Part shown: positions 7,966-16,002 of the stretch, one piece after another
Numbering within the stretch: position 1 is the first letter of the stretch
Layout: each line of letters starts with the position of its first letter
DNA from: Algoriphagus boritolerans DSM 17298 = JCM 18970
Lineage (GTDB): Bacteria; Bacteroidota; Bacteroidia; Cytophagales; Cyclobacteriaceae
Direction of reading: 5' to 3'
Assembly: GCF_900108085.1 (NCBI RefSeq)
Contig: NZ_FNVR01000002.1
Span: forward strand, 103,252-167,251
DNA length: 64,000 nucleotides
The notes under the pieces: model-generated
Seen by the model: only the letters and a program-made list of their open reading frames with translations
The model's database searches: none
Told to the model about the DNA's origin: nothing
Program-made: the position numbers and the translations under genes

Positions 7966-9261
7966 ATGAATTTCAAAGAGGATTTTTTACAGCTGGTCTG
8001 GAAGTATCAGTACTTCGACAAAAAATCGCTGTTGACCACAGATGGTCAGAACGTACAGATTATGAATGTTGGCTTTCACAACCAAAGCGAAGGTCCGGAC
8101 TTCAGAGATGCTACAGTGGTCTTGGATGGCGTTTCCCTTCATGGACATGTGGAAGTTCACCGGCTGGCCTCTGAATGGAAGCAGCATGCCCACGGCGGCG
8201 ATCCGGCATACAATTCCGTCATTCTTCACGTGGTTTGGGAAAATGATCAGGAAGTCCTACGAAATGATGGAACTCCACTTCCAACTATCGAGCTCAAAGG
8301 CAAAATCTATCTTGAAATCTGGAGAAATTATGAGCAACTGCTCGATTTCAAATCCGACCTACCCTGTGCCCATGCCTTGGGTATGGTTCCGGAAATCATT
8401 CGATTTTCGGCACTTGAAAAAGCCCTGGTGGAGCGGCTTCAGGAGAAATCAGAAATGATATTGAAAATCCTGGATCAAACCAAAGGTGATTGGGAAGAAA
8501 CTGCTTATCGTTGGCTGTTCACTTGCTTTGGATTCAAAATCAACAGTCAGCCGATGGGTGAATTGGCAGCTTTGGTTCCCTATAAAATCCTTCAAAAACA
8601 CCGGACGCAGGTTTCGGCATTGGAAGCGATGCTCTTGGGTCAAGCCGGACTTTTGCCCGAAAAAAGCGATGAACCCTACGTTCAGCATTTGATTTCTGAG
8701 TATAATTTTTATCAGAAAAAGTTCGGGTTCACCACAAACATGCTCCGTCAGCATTGGACCTTCATGGGTGCTCGGCCTACTAATTTTCCGACACTACGAA
8801 TTGCGCAATTGGCAGCAATTCTTTCCAAAGCACCAAACTTGCTGCAAGCCGTGATGGAAGACAGTCGGGAATTTTCAGTTTTTAAAAAACTCCTTCAAGT
8901 TCCGCCATCCGACTATTGGAAGTATCATTATTCTTTTGCTAAGCCTACCGAAAAAATCGCCTCCAAGGGCATTTCAGGCAGTTCATTGGAGCTATTGATT
9001 ATCAACTTTGTGATTCCGCTTTGGTTTGCGTACGGTCGATACTTTGAGCAGTCAGAGTGGCAGGAGCGCTGCTTTGACCTGATGCAGACGATTCCTGCAG
9101 AGAATAATTTCATCATCCGAAAGTATGGGGAGAAAGGTTGGAAAGCTGAAAATGCTTTTGACTCGCAAGGCATGATCGGTCTTTTTCGCAACTATTGTCA
9201 GCCACAGAAATGCCTTTCCTGCAAAATCGGACAAAGTCTCCTCAAGGGTCAATCCAAATGA
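7966..9261 (+). CDS. DUF2851 family protein
   Basis: The 431-residue protein belongs to a Bacteroidota family of unknown function. Characteristic segments are QNVQIMNVGFHNQSEGPDF near the N-terminus, GHVEVHRLASEWKQHAH, and a C-terminal NYCQPQKCLSCKIGQSLL with a CxxC pair. No signal peptide or membrane segment is evident, so it is probably cytoplasmic. The ATG at 7966 is preferred over an in-frame TTG at 7957, since MNFKEDFLQLVWKYQYFDKK is the usual start. The last 12 bases of the gene are the beginning of a 29-bp direct repeat whose second copy lies before the next gene. Confidence 0.85.
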   Translation: MNFKEDFLQLVWKYQYFDKKSLLTTDGQNVQIMNVGFHNQSEGPDFRDATVVLDGVSLHGHVEVHRLASEWKQHAHGGDPAYNSVILHVVWENDQEVLRNDGTPLPTIELKGKIYLEIWRNYEQLLDFKSDLPCAHALGMVPEIIRFSALEKALVERLQEKSEMILKILDQTKGDWEETAYRWLFTCFGFKINSQPMGELAALVPYKILQKHRTQVSALEAMLLGQAGLLPEKSDEPYVQHLISEYNFYQKKFGFTTNMLRQHWTFMGARPTNFPTLRIAQLAAILSKAPNLLQAVMEDSREFSVFKKLLQVPPSDYWKYHYSFAKPTEKIASKGISGSSLELLIINFVIPLWFAYGRYFEQSEWQERCFDLMQTIPAENNFIIRKYGEKGWKAENAFDSQGMIGLFRNYCQPQKCLSCKIGQSLLKGQSK

Positions 9262-9278
9262 AGCTTTGCGTAAGCGAG
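9250..9278 (+). repeat. 29-bp direct repeat, copy 1
   Basis: This copy covers the last codons of the DUF2851 gene and 17 bases beyond its stop. It is identical to 9525-9553 (begins CAATCCAAATG, ends GTAAGCGAG). Confidence 0.85.
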
Positions 9279-9540
9279 ACGTAGCATAGCCTAGGTCAGT
9301 GTCTCCACTGACCGAAACAAAAAATTCAACATGAAGGAATTAAGGACATTAAGGATTTTGTTCAATCCTGAGGTTTGACTGTTTTTATTCATTGATGGCA
9401 ATCATCGGTTCTTAATTTCCTAAATAACCTTAATGGTTTAAATCAAAAGGGTTAAAGACAAAAGTTCCTCATCCGATTTTTTTGAGAGATAATTATACGC
9501 TTATCCATTCGTGCTTCGCTTTCCCAATCCAAATGAAGCT
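9262..9540. other. intergenic mosaic of repeats, no gene
   Basis: No coding sequence is evident. It holds a hairpin GGTCAGTG-TCTC-CACTGACC at 9294-9313, and a degenerate inverted pair built on TTAAGG/CCTTAA around 9340-9360 and 9410-9435. These look like dispersed intergenic repeats. Confidence 0.6.
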
Positions 9541-9553
9541 TTGCGTAAGCGAG
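9525..9553 (+). repeat. 29-bp direct repeat, copy 2
   Basis: Identical to 9250-9278. The TTG at 9541-9543 inside this copy serves as the -33 element of the next promoter. Confidence 0.85.
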
Positions 9554-9571
9554 TCATTTCCCGTACTTTTG
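9541..9571 (+). promoter_or_regulatory. promoter of the NeuD-like gene
   Basis: TTG (9541-9543), 20 bases, then TACTTTTG (9564-9571): a full match to the Bacteroidota sigma-A consensus, 22 bases before the ATG. Confidence 0.7.
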
Positions 9572-9593
9572 CAGGCCAAAACCAATAGAATTC

Positions 9594-10229
9594 ATGGACA
9601 AACCGGTGATCATTCTGGGAGCAAAAGGAATCGCTCATCCCGCACTTGAGATTTTCAACAGCAATCAAGTCATCGTCTATGGCTTTTTGGATGAGGATCA
9701 GAGCCTTTATGGAACAGAAATCAATAATATTCCGATTTTGGGAAATCCTGAAGATGAAGGTTTTTTGAAACTGATCGGGAAAAAGACGGAAGCCTTCGTT
9801 GCAGTGGACGATGTGAAATACCGCAAATTTCTTGTCGAAATGCTGGTCGAAAACCGAAAGGTCCAGCCGGTAAACGCCATTCATGAGCGTGCTTACATTT
9901 CCACAGATGCAGCTTTGGGTCACGGCAACTTTATCAATGCCAAAGTGACCATTGGTGCCGGCGCAAAAGTGGGTAGTCATTGCATCTTCCATACCGCCGT
10001 GATCGTTGATCACAACGTAGTGATTGGTGACTTTGTCCAGATCGGTGCCGGATCGATAGTAAATGCTGATGTGACGATCGAGGAAGGGGCATTTATCGGT
10101 TCCGGAGTCACTATCGTGGCTGGTGTAACAATTGGTAAAGGCGCTCGAGTCGGCGCAGGCTCGGTCGTAATAGGTTCCGTTGGAAAAAATGAAACAGTCT
10201 TTGGGAATCCAGCGGCGAAGATTAAGTAA
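9594..10229 (+). CDS. NeuD-like sugar O-acyltransferase
   Basis: The 211-residue protein combines an N-terminal Rossmann-like PglD/NeuD domain (about 1-80, starting VIILGAKGIAHPALEIF) with a left-handed beta-helix of hexapeptide repeats (about 95-200). Such enzymes acetylate sugars or sialic acids with acetyl-CoA. The helix includes HTAVIVDHNVVIGDF, in which a His acts as catalytic base in the family, and ends VFGNPAAKIK. No surface-polysaccharide genes are adjacent, so the substrate cannot be named. It appears to be a single-gene unit with a good promoter. Confidence 0.82.
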   Translation: MDKPVIILGAKGIAHPALEIFNSNQVIVYGFLDEDQSLYGTEINNIPILGNPEDEGFLKLIGKKTEAFVAVDDVKYRKFLVEMLVENRKVQPVNAIHERAYISTDAALGHGNFINAKVTIGAGAKVGSHCIFHTAVIVDHNVVIGDFVQIGAGSIVNADVTIEEGAFIGSGVTIVAGVTIGKGARVGAGSVVIGSVGKNETVFGNPAAKIK

Positions 10230-10269
10230 GAAGTACGATTTAAGAAACACGAGGACTTAGTGAAATCAA

Positions 10270-10406
10270 AGTCATTGTTCGAGTGAAGTAGAAAAAAAAT
10301 TAAGTTGAATATTGAATTCTGAATGTTGAATATCGAATGATGAAGTAAAACATCGGTCATCCAGCATCGGACATCAAACAAATACCAAACACCCTGCCGA
10401 AACAGG
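10270..10406. repeat. degenerate intergenic repeat region
   Basis: The stretch between the NeuD-like gene and trhO contains iterated GAATATTGAAT-like words (10305-10345), two ATCGG-CAT-like words, and a 5-bp hairpin CCCTG/CAGGG at 10392-10405. No gene is seen. Confidence 0.4.
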
Positions 10407-10415
10407 GCATTAGTT

Positions 10416-11426
10416 ATGGAAACAACAACAAACAAGCCTTATAGCATCCTGCTATACTATTGCTACGCAAAAATTGATAATCCCGAGGAATATCGGGAAG
10501 AACATCACCTGTTCTGCGTCGAAAACAACATCCGTGGCCGAATCATTATCTCTGATGAAGGGCTGAACGGTACAGTTTCTGGACTTATCGAGGACTGTGA
10601 AAAGTACATGGCTTATATCCACGCCGATCCTCGATTTGCCAAGACTGAATTCAAAATCGACTCCTTTGACAAGCATGCGTTTACCAAAATTCATGTGCGG
10701 TACAAGCCTGAAATTGTACACTCTGCACTTCGCCACTTGGATCCAAATGTGAAAACAGGAAAGCACCTCGAGCCTGAAGAATTCAAAAAACTGAAAGATC
10801 AGGAGGATGTGGTAATCCTGGATGTTCGCTCCAATTATGAGCACGAACTCGGGCGATTTAAGAATGCGATCACGCTTGATATTGACAATTTTCGGGATTT
10901 TCCTGAGAAAGTAAAGGAGCTGGAGCACCTGAAAAACAAGAAAGTGCTAACCTATTGCACCGGAGGAATTAAATGCGAGAAGGCCTCAGCATTCCTTTTA
11001 GAGCAAGGTTTTGAAGATGTGTATCAGCTTCATGGCGGCATCATCAAATACGGAATGGAAGCTGGTGGTGAAGATTTCGAGGGCAAGTGTTACGTCTTTG
11101 ACAATCGAATTGCTGTAGAAGTAAACAAGGTAAACCCAACCATTATTTCTAAATGTCACGTGTGTGGCATGGCAAGTGACCGCATGGTCAACTGCGCCAA
11201 TCCTACTTGCAACGAGCATCTCCCGATCTGTGAAAAATGCGGTTGGGAACTGGACGGCGCTTGCTCTGTTGAGTGCAAAGAGAACCCCGACAAGCGACCT
11301 TACGATGGGACCGGCTATTATCAAAAAAATACCAACGGATACAATCCTTACAAGGGTCTTCACCGTAGGCCAGAAAAGGAACTCAACAAAAAAATTCATG
11401 GAAAATCAGAAAATTCCTGCGTCTGA
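10416..11426 (+). CDS. trhO: tRNA uridine-34 hydroxylase TrhO (YceA), rhodanese-like
   Basis: The 336-residue protein belongs to the TrhO/YceA family, which hydroxylates uridine 34 in some tRNAs without needing chorismate. An N-terminal acylphosphatase-like domain (about 1-105) contains RGRIIISDEGLNGTVSG. The rhodanese domain (about 120-215) has LDVRSNYEHELGRFKNAI and active Cys181 in YCTGGIKCEKAS. The tail carries a likely zinc site (CHVCG, CANPTCNEHLPICEKCG, CSVEC). The gene overlaps the following phosphorylase start by 29 bases in another frame, so the two are probably co-transcribed. Confidence 0.92.
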   Translation: METTTNKPYSILLYYCYAKIDNPEEYREEHHLFCVENNIRGRIIISDEGLNGTVSGLIEDCEKYMAYIHADPRFAKTEFKIDSFDKHAFTKIHVRYKPEIVHSALRHLDPNVKTGKHLEPEEFKKLKDQEDVVILDVRSNYEHELGRFKNAITLDIDNFRDFPEKVKELEHLKNKKVLTYCTGGIKCEKASAFLLEQGFEDVYQLHGGIIKYGMEAGGEDFEGKCYVFDNRIAVEVNKVNPTIISKCHVCGMASDRMVNCANPTCNEHLPICEKCGWELDGACSVECKENPDKRPYDGTGYYQKNTNGYNPYKGLHRRPEKELNKKIHGKSENSCV

Positions 11427-12261
11427 GTTAATCATCCATCCTGACGGGAGCATTTACCATCTGCATTTGAAGCCAGAAAATCTGGCTTCACTTGTTTTTA
11501 CTGTAGGAGATCCAGACCGAGTCCATTTGGTTTCAAAGTATTTTGATCAGATTGATTTTAAGATGGGCAAGCGGGAGTTTGTCACGCATACCGGTTTGAA
11601 AAATGGCAAAAAGGTCACTTGCATAAGTACCGGAATGGGTACGGACAATATCGAAATCCTGATGACGGAGTTGGATGCTTTGGTTAATGTGGATTTGGAA
11701 AACCGGGAAATCAAACCTGAGAAAACAAGCCTTCAGATCATTCGAATGGGGACTTCAGGTAGCATGCAGACCGATTTGCCAGTTGGGACCTTGTTGGCAT
11801 CCGAGATAGCGATCGGCATGGATACCTTGATGGTTTACTATCCAGAATTGAGGGGAGATCAAAGCTTGGCAAAGGCTATTCAGGCGGAGTTAGGCCTTTC
11901 ATTTCTACCCTATCAAGCTTCTGCTTCGGTTAGTCTTATTGAAAAGCTTGACCAAAACTTTGTGAAAGGTGTAACCCTAACCTGTCCGGGATTTTATGCG
12001 CCTCAGGGGAGAGAAGTGCGATTAAAACCACGATATGATCAGATGATTGAGCGACTTTCTTCGCTAAGAATTGACGGTAAAAGACTGACCAATTTCGAAA
12101 TGGAGACAGCAGGCTATTATGCCATGGGAGAACTTTTAGGTCATCAAATTTTAAGCCTAAATGCCATCGTAGCGAATCGACCTTTGAAGCAATTTGATCC
12201 CGATGCTGATAAAACAGTGGATCGGTTGATTCAAAAAGCGCTGGAAATATTCACCAAATGA
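11398..12261 (+). CDS. nucleoside phosphorylase (uridine phosphorylase-like)
   Basis: The 287-residue protein is a PNP/UDP-family phosphorylase that splits a nucleoside with phosphate to a base and ribose-1-phosphate. Family motifs are FTVGDPDRV (phosphate loop, near residue 34), CISTGMGTDNIEI, IIRMGTSGSMQ near residue 117, and NFEMETAGYY near residue 240, where Glu-Met-Glu binds ribose. Uridine specificity is likely but not certain. The ATG at 11398 gives MENQKIPASELIIHPDG, the usual start, and lies inside the end of trhO. A possible weak terminator (GTAACTCC/GGAGTTAC, 12303-12337, then T6) follows. Confidence 0.85.
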   Translation: MENQKIPASELIIHPDGSIYHLHLKPENLASLVFTVGDPDRVHLVSKYFDQIDFKMGKREFVTHTGLKNGKKVTCISTGMGTDNIEILMTELDALVNVDLENREIKPEKTSLQIIRMGTSGSMQTDLPVGTLLASEIAIGMDTLMVYYPELRGDQSLAKAIQAELGLSFLPYQASASVSLIEKLDQNFVKGVTLTCPGFYAPQGREVRLKPRYDQMIERLSSLRIDGKRLTNFEMETAGYYAMGELLGHQILSLNAIVANRPLKQFDPDADKTVDRLIQKALEIFTK

Positions 12262-12407
12262 GTTTGTTGACTGAGCAAATTTTCGAATCGCTAAAGGATA
12301 AAGTAACTCCTTATTGAGAAGTTTCCGGAGGAGTTACGGCAGGATTTTTTGAAGGGAAGGGTTTGAAATTTGCCACAAAGTCACAAAGTTTTCAATTTGA
12401 AACACTC

Positions 12408-12737
12408 TCAACTATCCAAGGACTCCAAAAGTGCTTTGATATATTGGTCGGTTACATTTTCCTTGTCTGATTTGTCAATAATTGAAAGTAGGTAGATTCG
12501 TTCTTTTTCCACTTTCACCCAAGTTATTAACCTGCCTCCCCCGCTTTTCCCCTTACCCTTGCTTTTGATCGAAAATCGGATCTTTTAGCAGTTTTTGTAA
12601 ACTTCTACTCCCAATTGAGGATTTTTAAAAAGTTGATTTCCCAAAATTTCCAGATCAGATTCAATTGAGGCATATTTCTTTCTAAGCTTTTTTAGTTCTT
12701 TCAAAAAATTGGAAGTGGGAACTAGCTTATAGCTTAT
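12408..12737 (-). pseudogene. RelE/ParE-like toxin remnant with nonsense stop and lost start
   Basis: Reading from 12737, the conceptual product begins ISYKLVPTSNFLKELKKLRK and ends KALLESLDS at a TGA (12408-12410), 109 codons long. The part KIRFSIKSKGKGKSGGGRL and WVKVEKERIYLLSIIDKSDK is typical of a RelE-superfamily toxin. Two lesions are seen: the expected start codon is ATA (12735-12737), and codon 51 (12585-12587) is TAA just before KIRFSIKS, where family members normally have an aromatic residue. No frameshift occurs. The upstream antitoxin frame is intact, so this is a pair with a dead toxin. Confidence 0.72.
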
Positions 12738-12954
12738 CCATTAATTCTTTAAATGAAGAGTAACTTTTCGCATCTTTCTCTCCCGATTCGATCTTTTTAG
12801 CTTCTATAAAACCTTCAGCGATTCCATTCGCTATTTCCAAAGAATCTATAGAAATGGAACTGGAAGACTTGAAATTTATATTAAGGGATTTCAAAAACGC
12901 CTTTATTGCTCTGGAATCTTCTGGATTTTTGGACTCAATGACGAAAGTTTCCAT
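12727..12954 (-). CDS. antitoxin-like small protein of a decayed toxin-antitoxin pair
   Basis: The 75-residue acidic protein starts METFVIESKNPEDSRAIKAF and ends SSFKELMDKL, a pattern common among type II antitoxins paired with RelE-like toxins: an N-terminal part of unknown fold and a helical tail that wraps the toxin. It overlaps the toxin remnant by 11 bases, as expected for a co-translated pair. No helix-turn-helix DNA-binding domain is recognisable. Since the toxin is broken, this gene may persist as a leftover or as an antidote to related toxins elsewhere. The functional assignment comes mainly from the neighbour. Confidence 0.6.
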   Translation of the reverse strand: METFVIESKNPEDSRAIKAFLKSLNINFKSSSSISIDSLEIANGIAEGFIEAKKIESGEKDAKSYSSFKELMDKL

Positions 12955-13079
12955 AATTTCTATTCTAATTAGTTTAAGATAAGCTATTTAACGAATCTAT
13001 AAAAACATAAGTTAATCCAAACCTACTTTTACCCTATTTCTTAAATTTCGATAAACCTTTGTGTCGTAGCGGCGAAACT

Positions 13080-14996
13080 TTACTCAATCCCCTCCAATTC
13101 ACTCAGTTCCAACCAAGTCAGTTCCAACTCCTCAAGTTCCTTGTCAATGGTCTGAAGGCGGTTGGATTTGGTCATCAATTGGTTGACATCGGAAATTCCG
13201 GCAGCTATTTCTTCGGATATTTTAGCCTTTTCAGCCTCCAGCTTTGCCATCGTTTCCGTCACCTTTTTGAACTCCTGCTTTTGCTTGAAGCTCGCCCTTA
13301 CCCTGGGTGTAGCCTCGGACTTCTCAACTCTAGTTTCTTGCTTCTCGATACTCGATTCTGGAGTCTTGATACTTGTGTCTTGATACTTGCTACTAGTTTC
13401 ATTCTCCTTTTCCCATTCCCTGAAATCCGTATAATTCCCCGGAAAATCACGGATTTTTCCTTCTCCCTCAAACACAAACAAGTGCTCAACCAAGCGATCC
13501 ATGAAGTATCTGTCGTGAGAGACAATGATTAGGCAGCCAGGAAAGGTGTCCAAAAATTCCTCCAGGATATTCAGCGTCATCAAATCCAGATCATTCGTAG
13601 GTTCATCCAGGATCAGGAAGTTCGGATTCTTGATCAAGACCATCAAGAGTTGAAGGCGTCTGCGCTCCCCGCCACTCATTTTGGCGATCGGGGTGAATTG
13701 CTGCTTGGGTGGAAAGCCAAACTGGGTCAAAAACTGGCTTACCGTAATCGTCTGACCCTTATCCAAAGTCACAATTTCAGCCACTTCTTTTACCACATCG
13801 ATCAGGCGCTTTTCCTCATCAAATCGGTCTTCTTCCTGACGGTAATAGCCGTAAGCCGTCGTTTGACCCACAGAAATTTTACCTGAATCGGGTTGATTCA
13901 AGCCCGTGATCATTTGCAGAAAAGTCGTCTTTCCGGCACCGTTTGGCCCGACTATTCCTACACGGTCTTTCTTTCTGAATACGTAAGAAAAGTCTTTAAC
14001 AAGGGTCTTATCTCCGTACGCTTTAGAGATTTTGTCGATTTCGAGAATCTTATTTCCAAGCCGCTGAGTAGAAACTGTCAGCTCAATATCCCGCTCTTCC
14101 CGCTTGGCAAAGGCTTTTTCTTTGGTTTCCTCGAAGGCATCGACACGGTATTTGGCTTTGGTACCACGGGCTTTTGGCTGACGGCGAATCCAGTCCAACT
14201 CTTTTTTATAGAGACTTTTGGCTTTCTCGATTTCGATGTCCTCGTTTTGCATCCGCTCGGCTTTCTTGTCTAAGAAATAGCCATAATTGCCTTGATAGCG
14301 GTGGATTTTGCCCTGATCGAGTTCGAGGATTTCATTGGTGACTTTCTCCAAAAAGTATCGATCGTGAGTCACCATAAATAGTGAAAGGTTGGCCTTGGCC
14401 AAATAATCCTCCAGCCACTCGATCGTCTCCAAGTCCAAGTGGTTGGTAGGTTCATCAAGTAAAAGCAAATCAGGTTTCTCGAGGATAGCTTTTGCTAGCG
14501 CAACTCGCTTTCGCTGACCTCCTGAGAGCGTGCCAACAGGTAGATCGGTGTCATGCAGGCCAAGTTTTCCGAGCACTTCCTTCACCTGATATTCAAAATC
14601 CCAAGCTTGGAATGCATCCATTTTCTCAAAAAGGTCAGACATCTTATCCGAGTTGTCAATCCCATGCTCGGAGTCCAAAAGTGCCTTGTGATAGTCCTCG
14701 ATCACCTTTAGGATTTCACTGTTGCTTTGGTCAAAGATGGTCTGATAGATGCTCAGCGAACCCTCAAACACCGGGTTCTGATGGACGTAGGCGATTTTAA
14801 CCGACTGATTGATGCCGACTTGGCCGGTGTCGGCGATTTCCTGACCCATGATGATCTTCATCAGGGTGGACTTTCCAGCGCCGTTGATGCCGACAAGTGC
14901 TATTTTTTGACCTTGGGAAATGCCGAAGGATATATTTGAAAAAAGCTTTCGTTCCCCGAAAGCCTTACTGAGATTCTCAACTGAAAGGTAATTCAT
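13080..14996 (-). CDS. ABC-F family ATPase, Uup-like
   Basis: The 638-residue protein has two ABC domains and no membrane segment, which defines the ABC-F family that acts on ribosomes. Domain 1 shows GINGAGKST (near residue 37), LSGGQRKRVALAKAIL and LLLLDEPTNHLD. Domain 2 shows GPNGAGKTT (near 350), MSGGERRRLQLLMVL and LILDEPTNDLD. The linker is rich in Lys/Arg, and the C-terminal 90 residues form a coiled coil as in Uup. Without an interdomain arm typical of resistance proteins, a housekeeping ribosome role is favoured. The -7 box TACTTTTG ends 4 bases before the ATG, so the transcript may be leaderless. Confidence 0.9.
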   Translation of the reverse strand: MNYLSVENLSKAFGERKLFSNISFGISQGQKIALVGINGAGKSTLMKIIMGQEIADTGQVGINQSVKIAYVHQNPVFEGSLSIYQTIFDQSNSEILKVIEDYHKALLDSEHGIDNSDKMSDLFEKMDAFQAWDFEYQVKEVLGKLGLHDTDLPVGTLSGGQRKRVALAKAILEKPDLLLLDEPTNHLDLETIEWLEDYLAKANLSLFMVTHDRYFLEKVTNEILELDQGKIHRYQGNYGYFLDKKAERMQNEDIEIEKAKSLYKKELDWIRRQPKARGTKAKYRVDAFEETKEKAFAKREERDIELTVSTQRLGNKILEIDKISKAYGDKTLVKDFSYVFRKKDRVGIVGPNGAGKTTFLQMITGLNQPDSGKISVGQTTAYGYYRQEEDRFDEEKRLIDVVKEVAEIVTLDKGQTITVSQFLTQFGFPPKQQFTPIAKMSGGERRRLQLLMVLIKNPNFLILDEPTNDLDLMTLNILEEFLDTFPGCLIIVSHDRYFMDRLVEHLFVFEGEGKIRDFPGNYTDFREWEKENETSSKYQDTSIKTPESSIEKQETRVEKSEATPRVRASFKQKQEFKKVTETMAKLEAEKAKISEEIAAGISDVNQLMTKSNRLQTIDKELEELELTWLELSELEGIE

Positions 14997-15000
14997 GGGG

Positions 15001-15008
15001 CAAAAGTA
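15001..15008 (-). promoter_or_regulatory. -7 box directly before the ABC-F gene
   Basis: On the minus strand this is TACTTTTG, a full match to TAnnTTTG, followed by CCCC and the ATG. No -33 TTG is found at the normal distance. Confidence 0.5.
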
Positions 15009-15071
15009 AGGGAAATAGGGCTATTCCTTGGTATTTGAAAAGAATGAAATATGGGAGATGAGAAATACATA

Positions 15072-15194
15072 GAAATACATTGGAAATAAGTCCTCCTTCG
15101 TCGGACGAAATATTTTGCGAAGCTTCATGTTAGGAGCGCTGCATATATTAATTTATTTCACCGACCGCAGGGAGGTATATTTCCATTGTATTTC
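15072..15194. repeat. imperfect inverted repeat element before the deformylase-like gene
   Basis: GAAATACATTGGAAATA (15072-15088) is, with one mismatch, the reverse complement of TATTTCCATTGTATTTC (15178-15194). The interior holds a 13-base palindrome TTCGTCGGACGAA (15098-15110). An exact copy of the right arm occurs at 15966-15982 before the next gene. Confidence 0.6.
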
Positions 15195-15258
15195 GCAAAG
15201 CATATCTCTATTAAAACCCACGAAGTATATTTCGAGCATCATATCCCATATTTACCTA

Positions 15259-15744
15259 ATGAAAACCATCCACGACATCCTCAAACTTGGGGATCCTAGA
15301 CTCTACGAAGTCTGTGAACCTGTGTTCGAAACGGATCTTCCGCTTGTGCCAGAATGGACACAACAACTCCACGAAGCCATGGAAGATATCCGACGGGTTT
15401 ATGGGTTTGGGAGAGGAATCGCCGCACCGCAATTGGGCATCATGAAGCGGATGTTTTACCTAAATCTGGATCGGCCCTACATCATTTTGAATCCCGAATT
15501 GAAGAATCTGAGCGATGAAAAATTCGAGCTTTGGGATGACTGCATGAGTTTTCCCAATCTTCTGGTCAATGTAAAACGTCACCAATCGCTGAGTTTGGAA
15601 TACCGGGATGAATACTGGGAAAAGCAAACATGGACCGTGGAAGGAGCGATTTCGGAATTAATTCAGCATGAATATGATCACCTGGACGGGATTCTGTGCA
15701 CGATGCGGGCGATTGATGAGAAGAGTTTTCGGTGGAAAGGATAG
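15259..15744 (+). CDS. peptide deformylase-like metalloprotein
   Basis: The 161-residue protein belongs to the peptide deformylase family, whose members remove the N-formyl group from new proteins. Motif 1 is GRGIAAPQLG (51-60) and motif 3 is HEYDHLDG (137-144) with zinc ligands His137 and His141 and catalytic Glu138. Motif 2 reads DDCMSFP instead of EGCLS; the ligand Cys95 is kept. Such divergent deformylases usually coexist with a normal one, so its substrate may differ. The ATG at 15259 starts MKTIHDILKLGDPRL, the normal family start; upstream in-frame codons lie in repeat DNA. Confidence 0.8.
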   Translation: MKTIHDILKLGDPRLYEVCEPVFETDLPLVPEWTQQLHEAMEDIRRVYGFGRGIAAPQLGIMKRMFYLNLDRPYIILNPELKNLSDEKFELWDDCMSFPNLLVNVKRHQSLSLEYRDEYWEKQTWTVEGAISELIQHEYDHLDGILCTMRAIDEKSFRWKG

Positions 15745-15757
15745 GTTGAAATAAGGT

Positions 15758-15982
15758 AGAAATGCTGTAGAAAAAACCCGACTCCGTCGGGTGAAATAAA
15801 AATGAAAATCAATTGAAATCAGCTCACTTTAGCTTCAAATACGGCTCAAATCAAAGTGAAAATGAGCCGTATTTTGATGTTTTTATACTTCTATTGAGCC
15901 GATTCAAGCTCTAAACCTACAATTCGGCCCTATTTCACTTTGCGAAGCAAAGTCTATTTCTACAGTATTTCCATTGTATTTC
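15758..15982. repeat. hairpin-rich repeat region before the threonine dehydratase gene
   Basis: Four structures are seen: a hairpin ACCCGAC-TCC-GTCGGGT (15776-15792); a 12-bp perfect stem AAATACGGCTCA/TGAGCCGTATTT (15837-15848 and 15863-15874), which may end transcription of the upstream gene; a hairpin ACTTTGC-GAA-GCAAAGT (15937-15953); and TATTTCCATTGTATTTC (15966-15982), an exact copy of 15178-15194. No coding sequence is seen. Confidence 0.6.
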
Positions 15983-16002
15983 CCTTGTCATATCTTTACC
16001 CC

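Noticed and set aside
11164..11397. Upstream extension of the nucleoside phosphorylase
   Set aside because: The added 78 residues are an out-of-frame reading of the zinc-binding end of trhO; the family start is MENQKIP at 11398.
12258..12354. Short frame MSLLTEQIFESLKDKVTPY overlapping the phosphorylase stop, which would continue as LIEKFPEELRQDFLKGRV after a one-base shift
   Set aside because: Only about 36 codons with an assumed frameshift and no recognisable homolog; kept only as a possible remnant.
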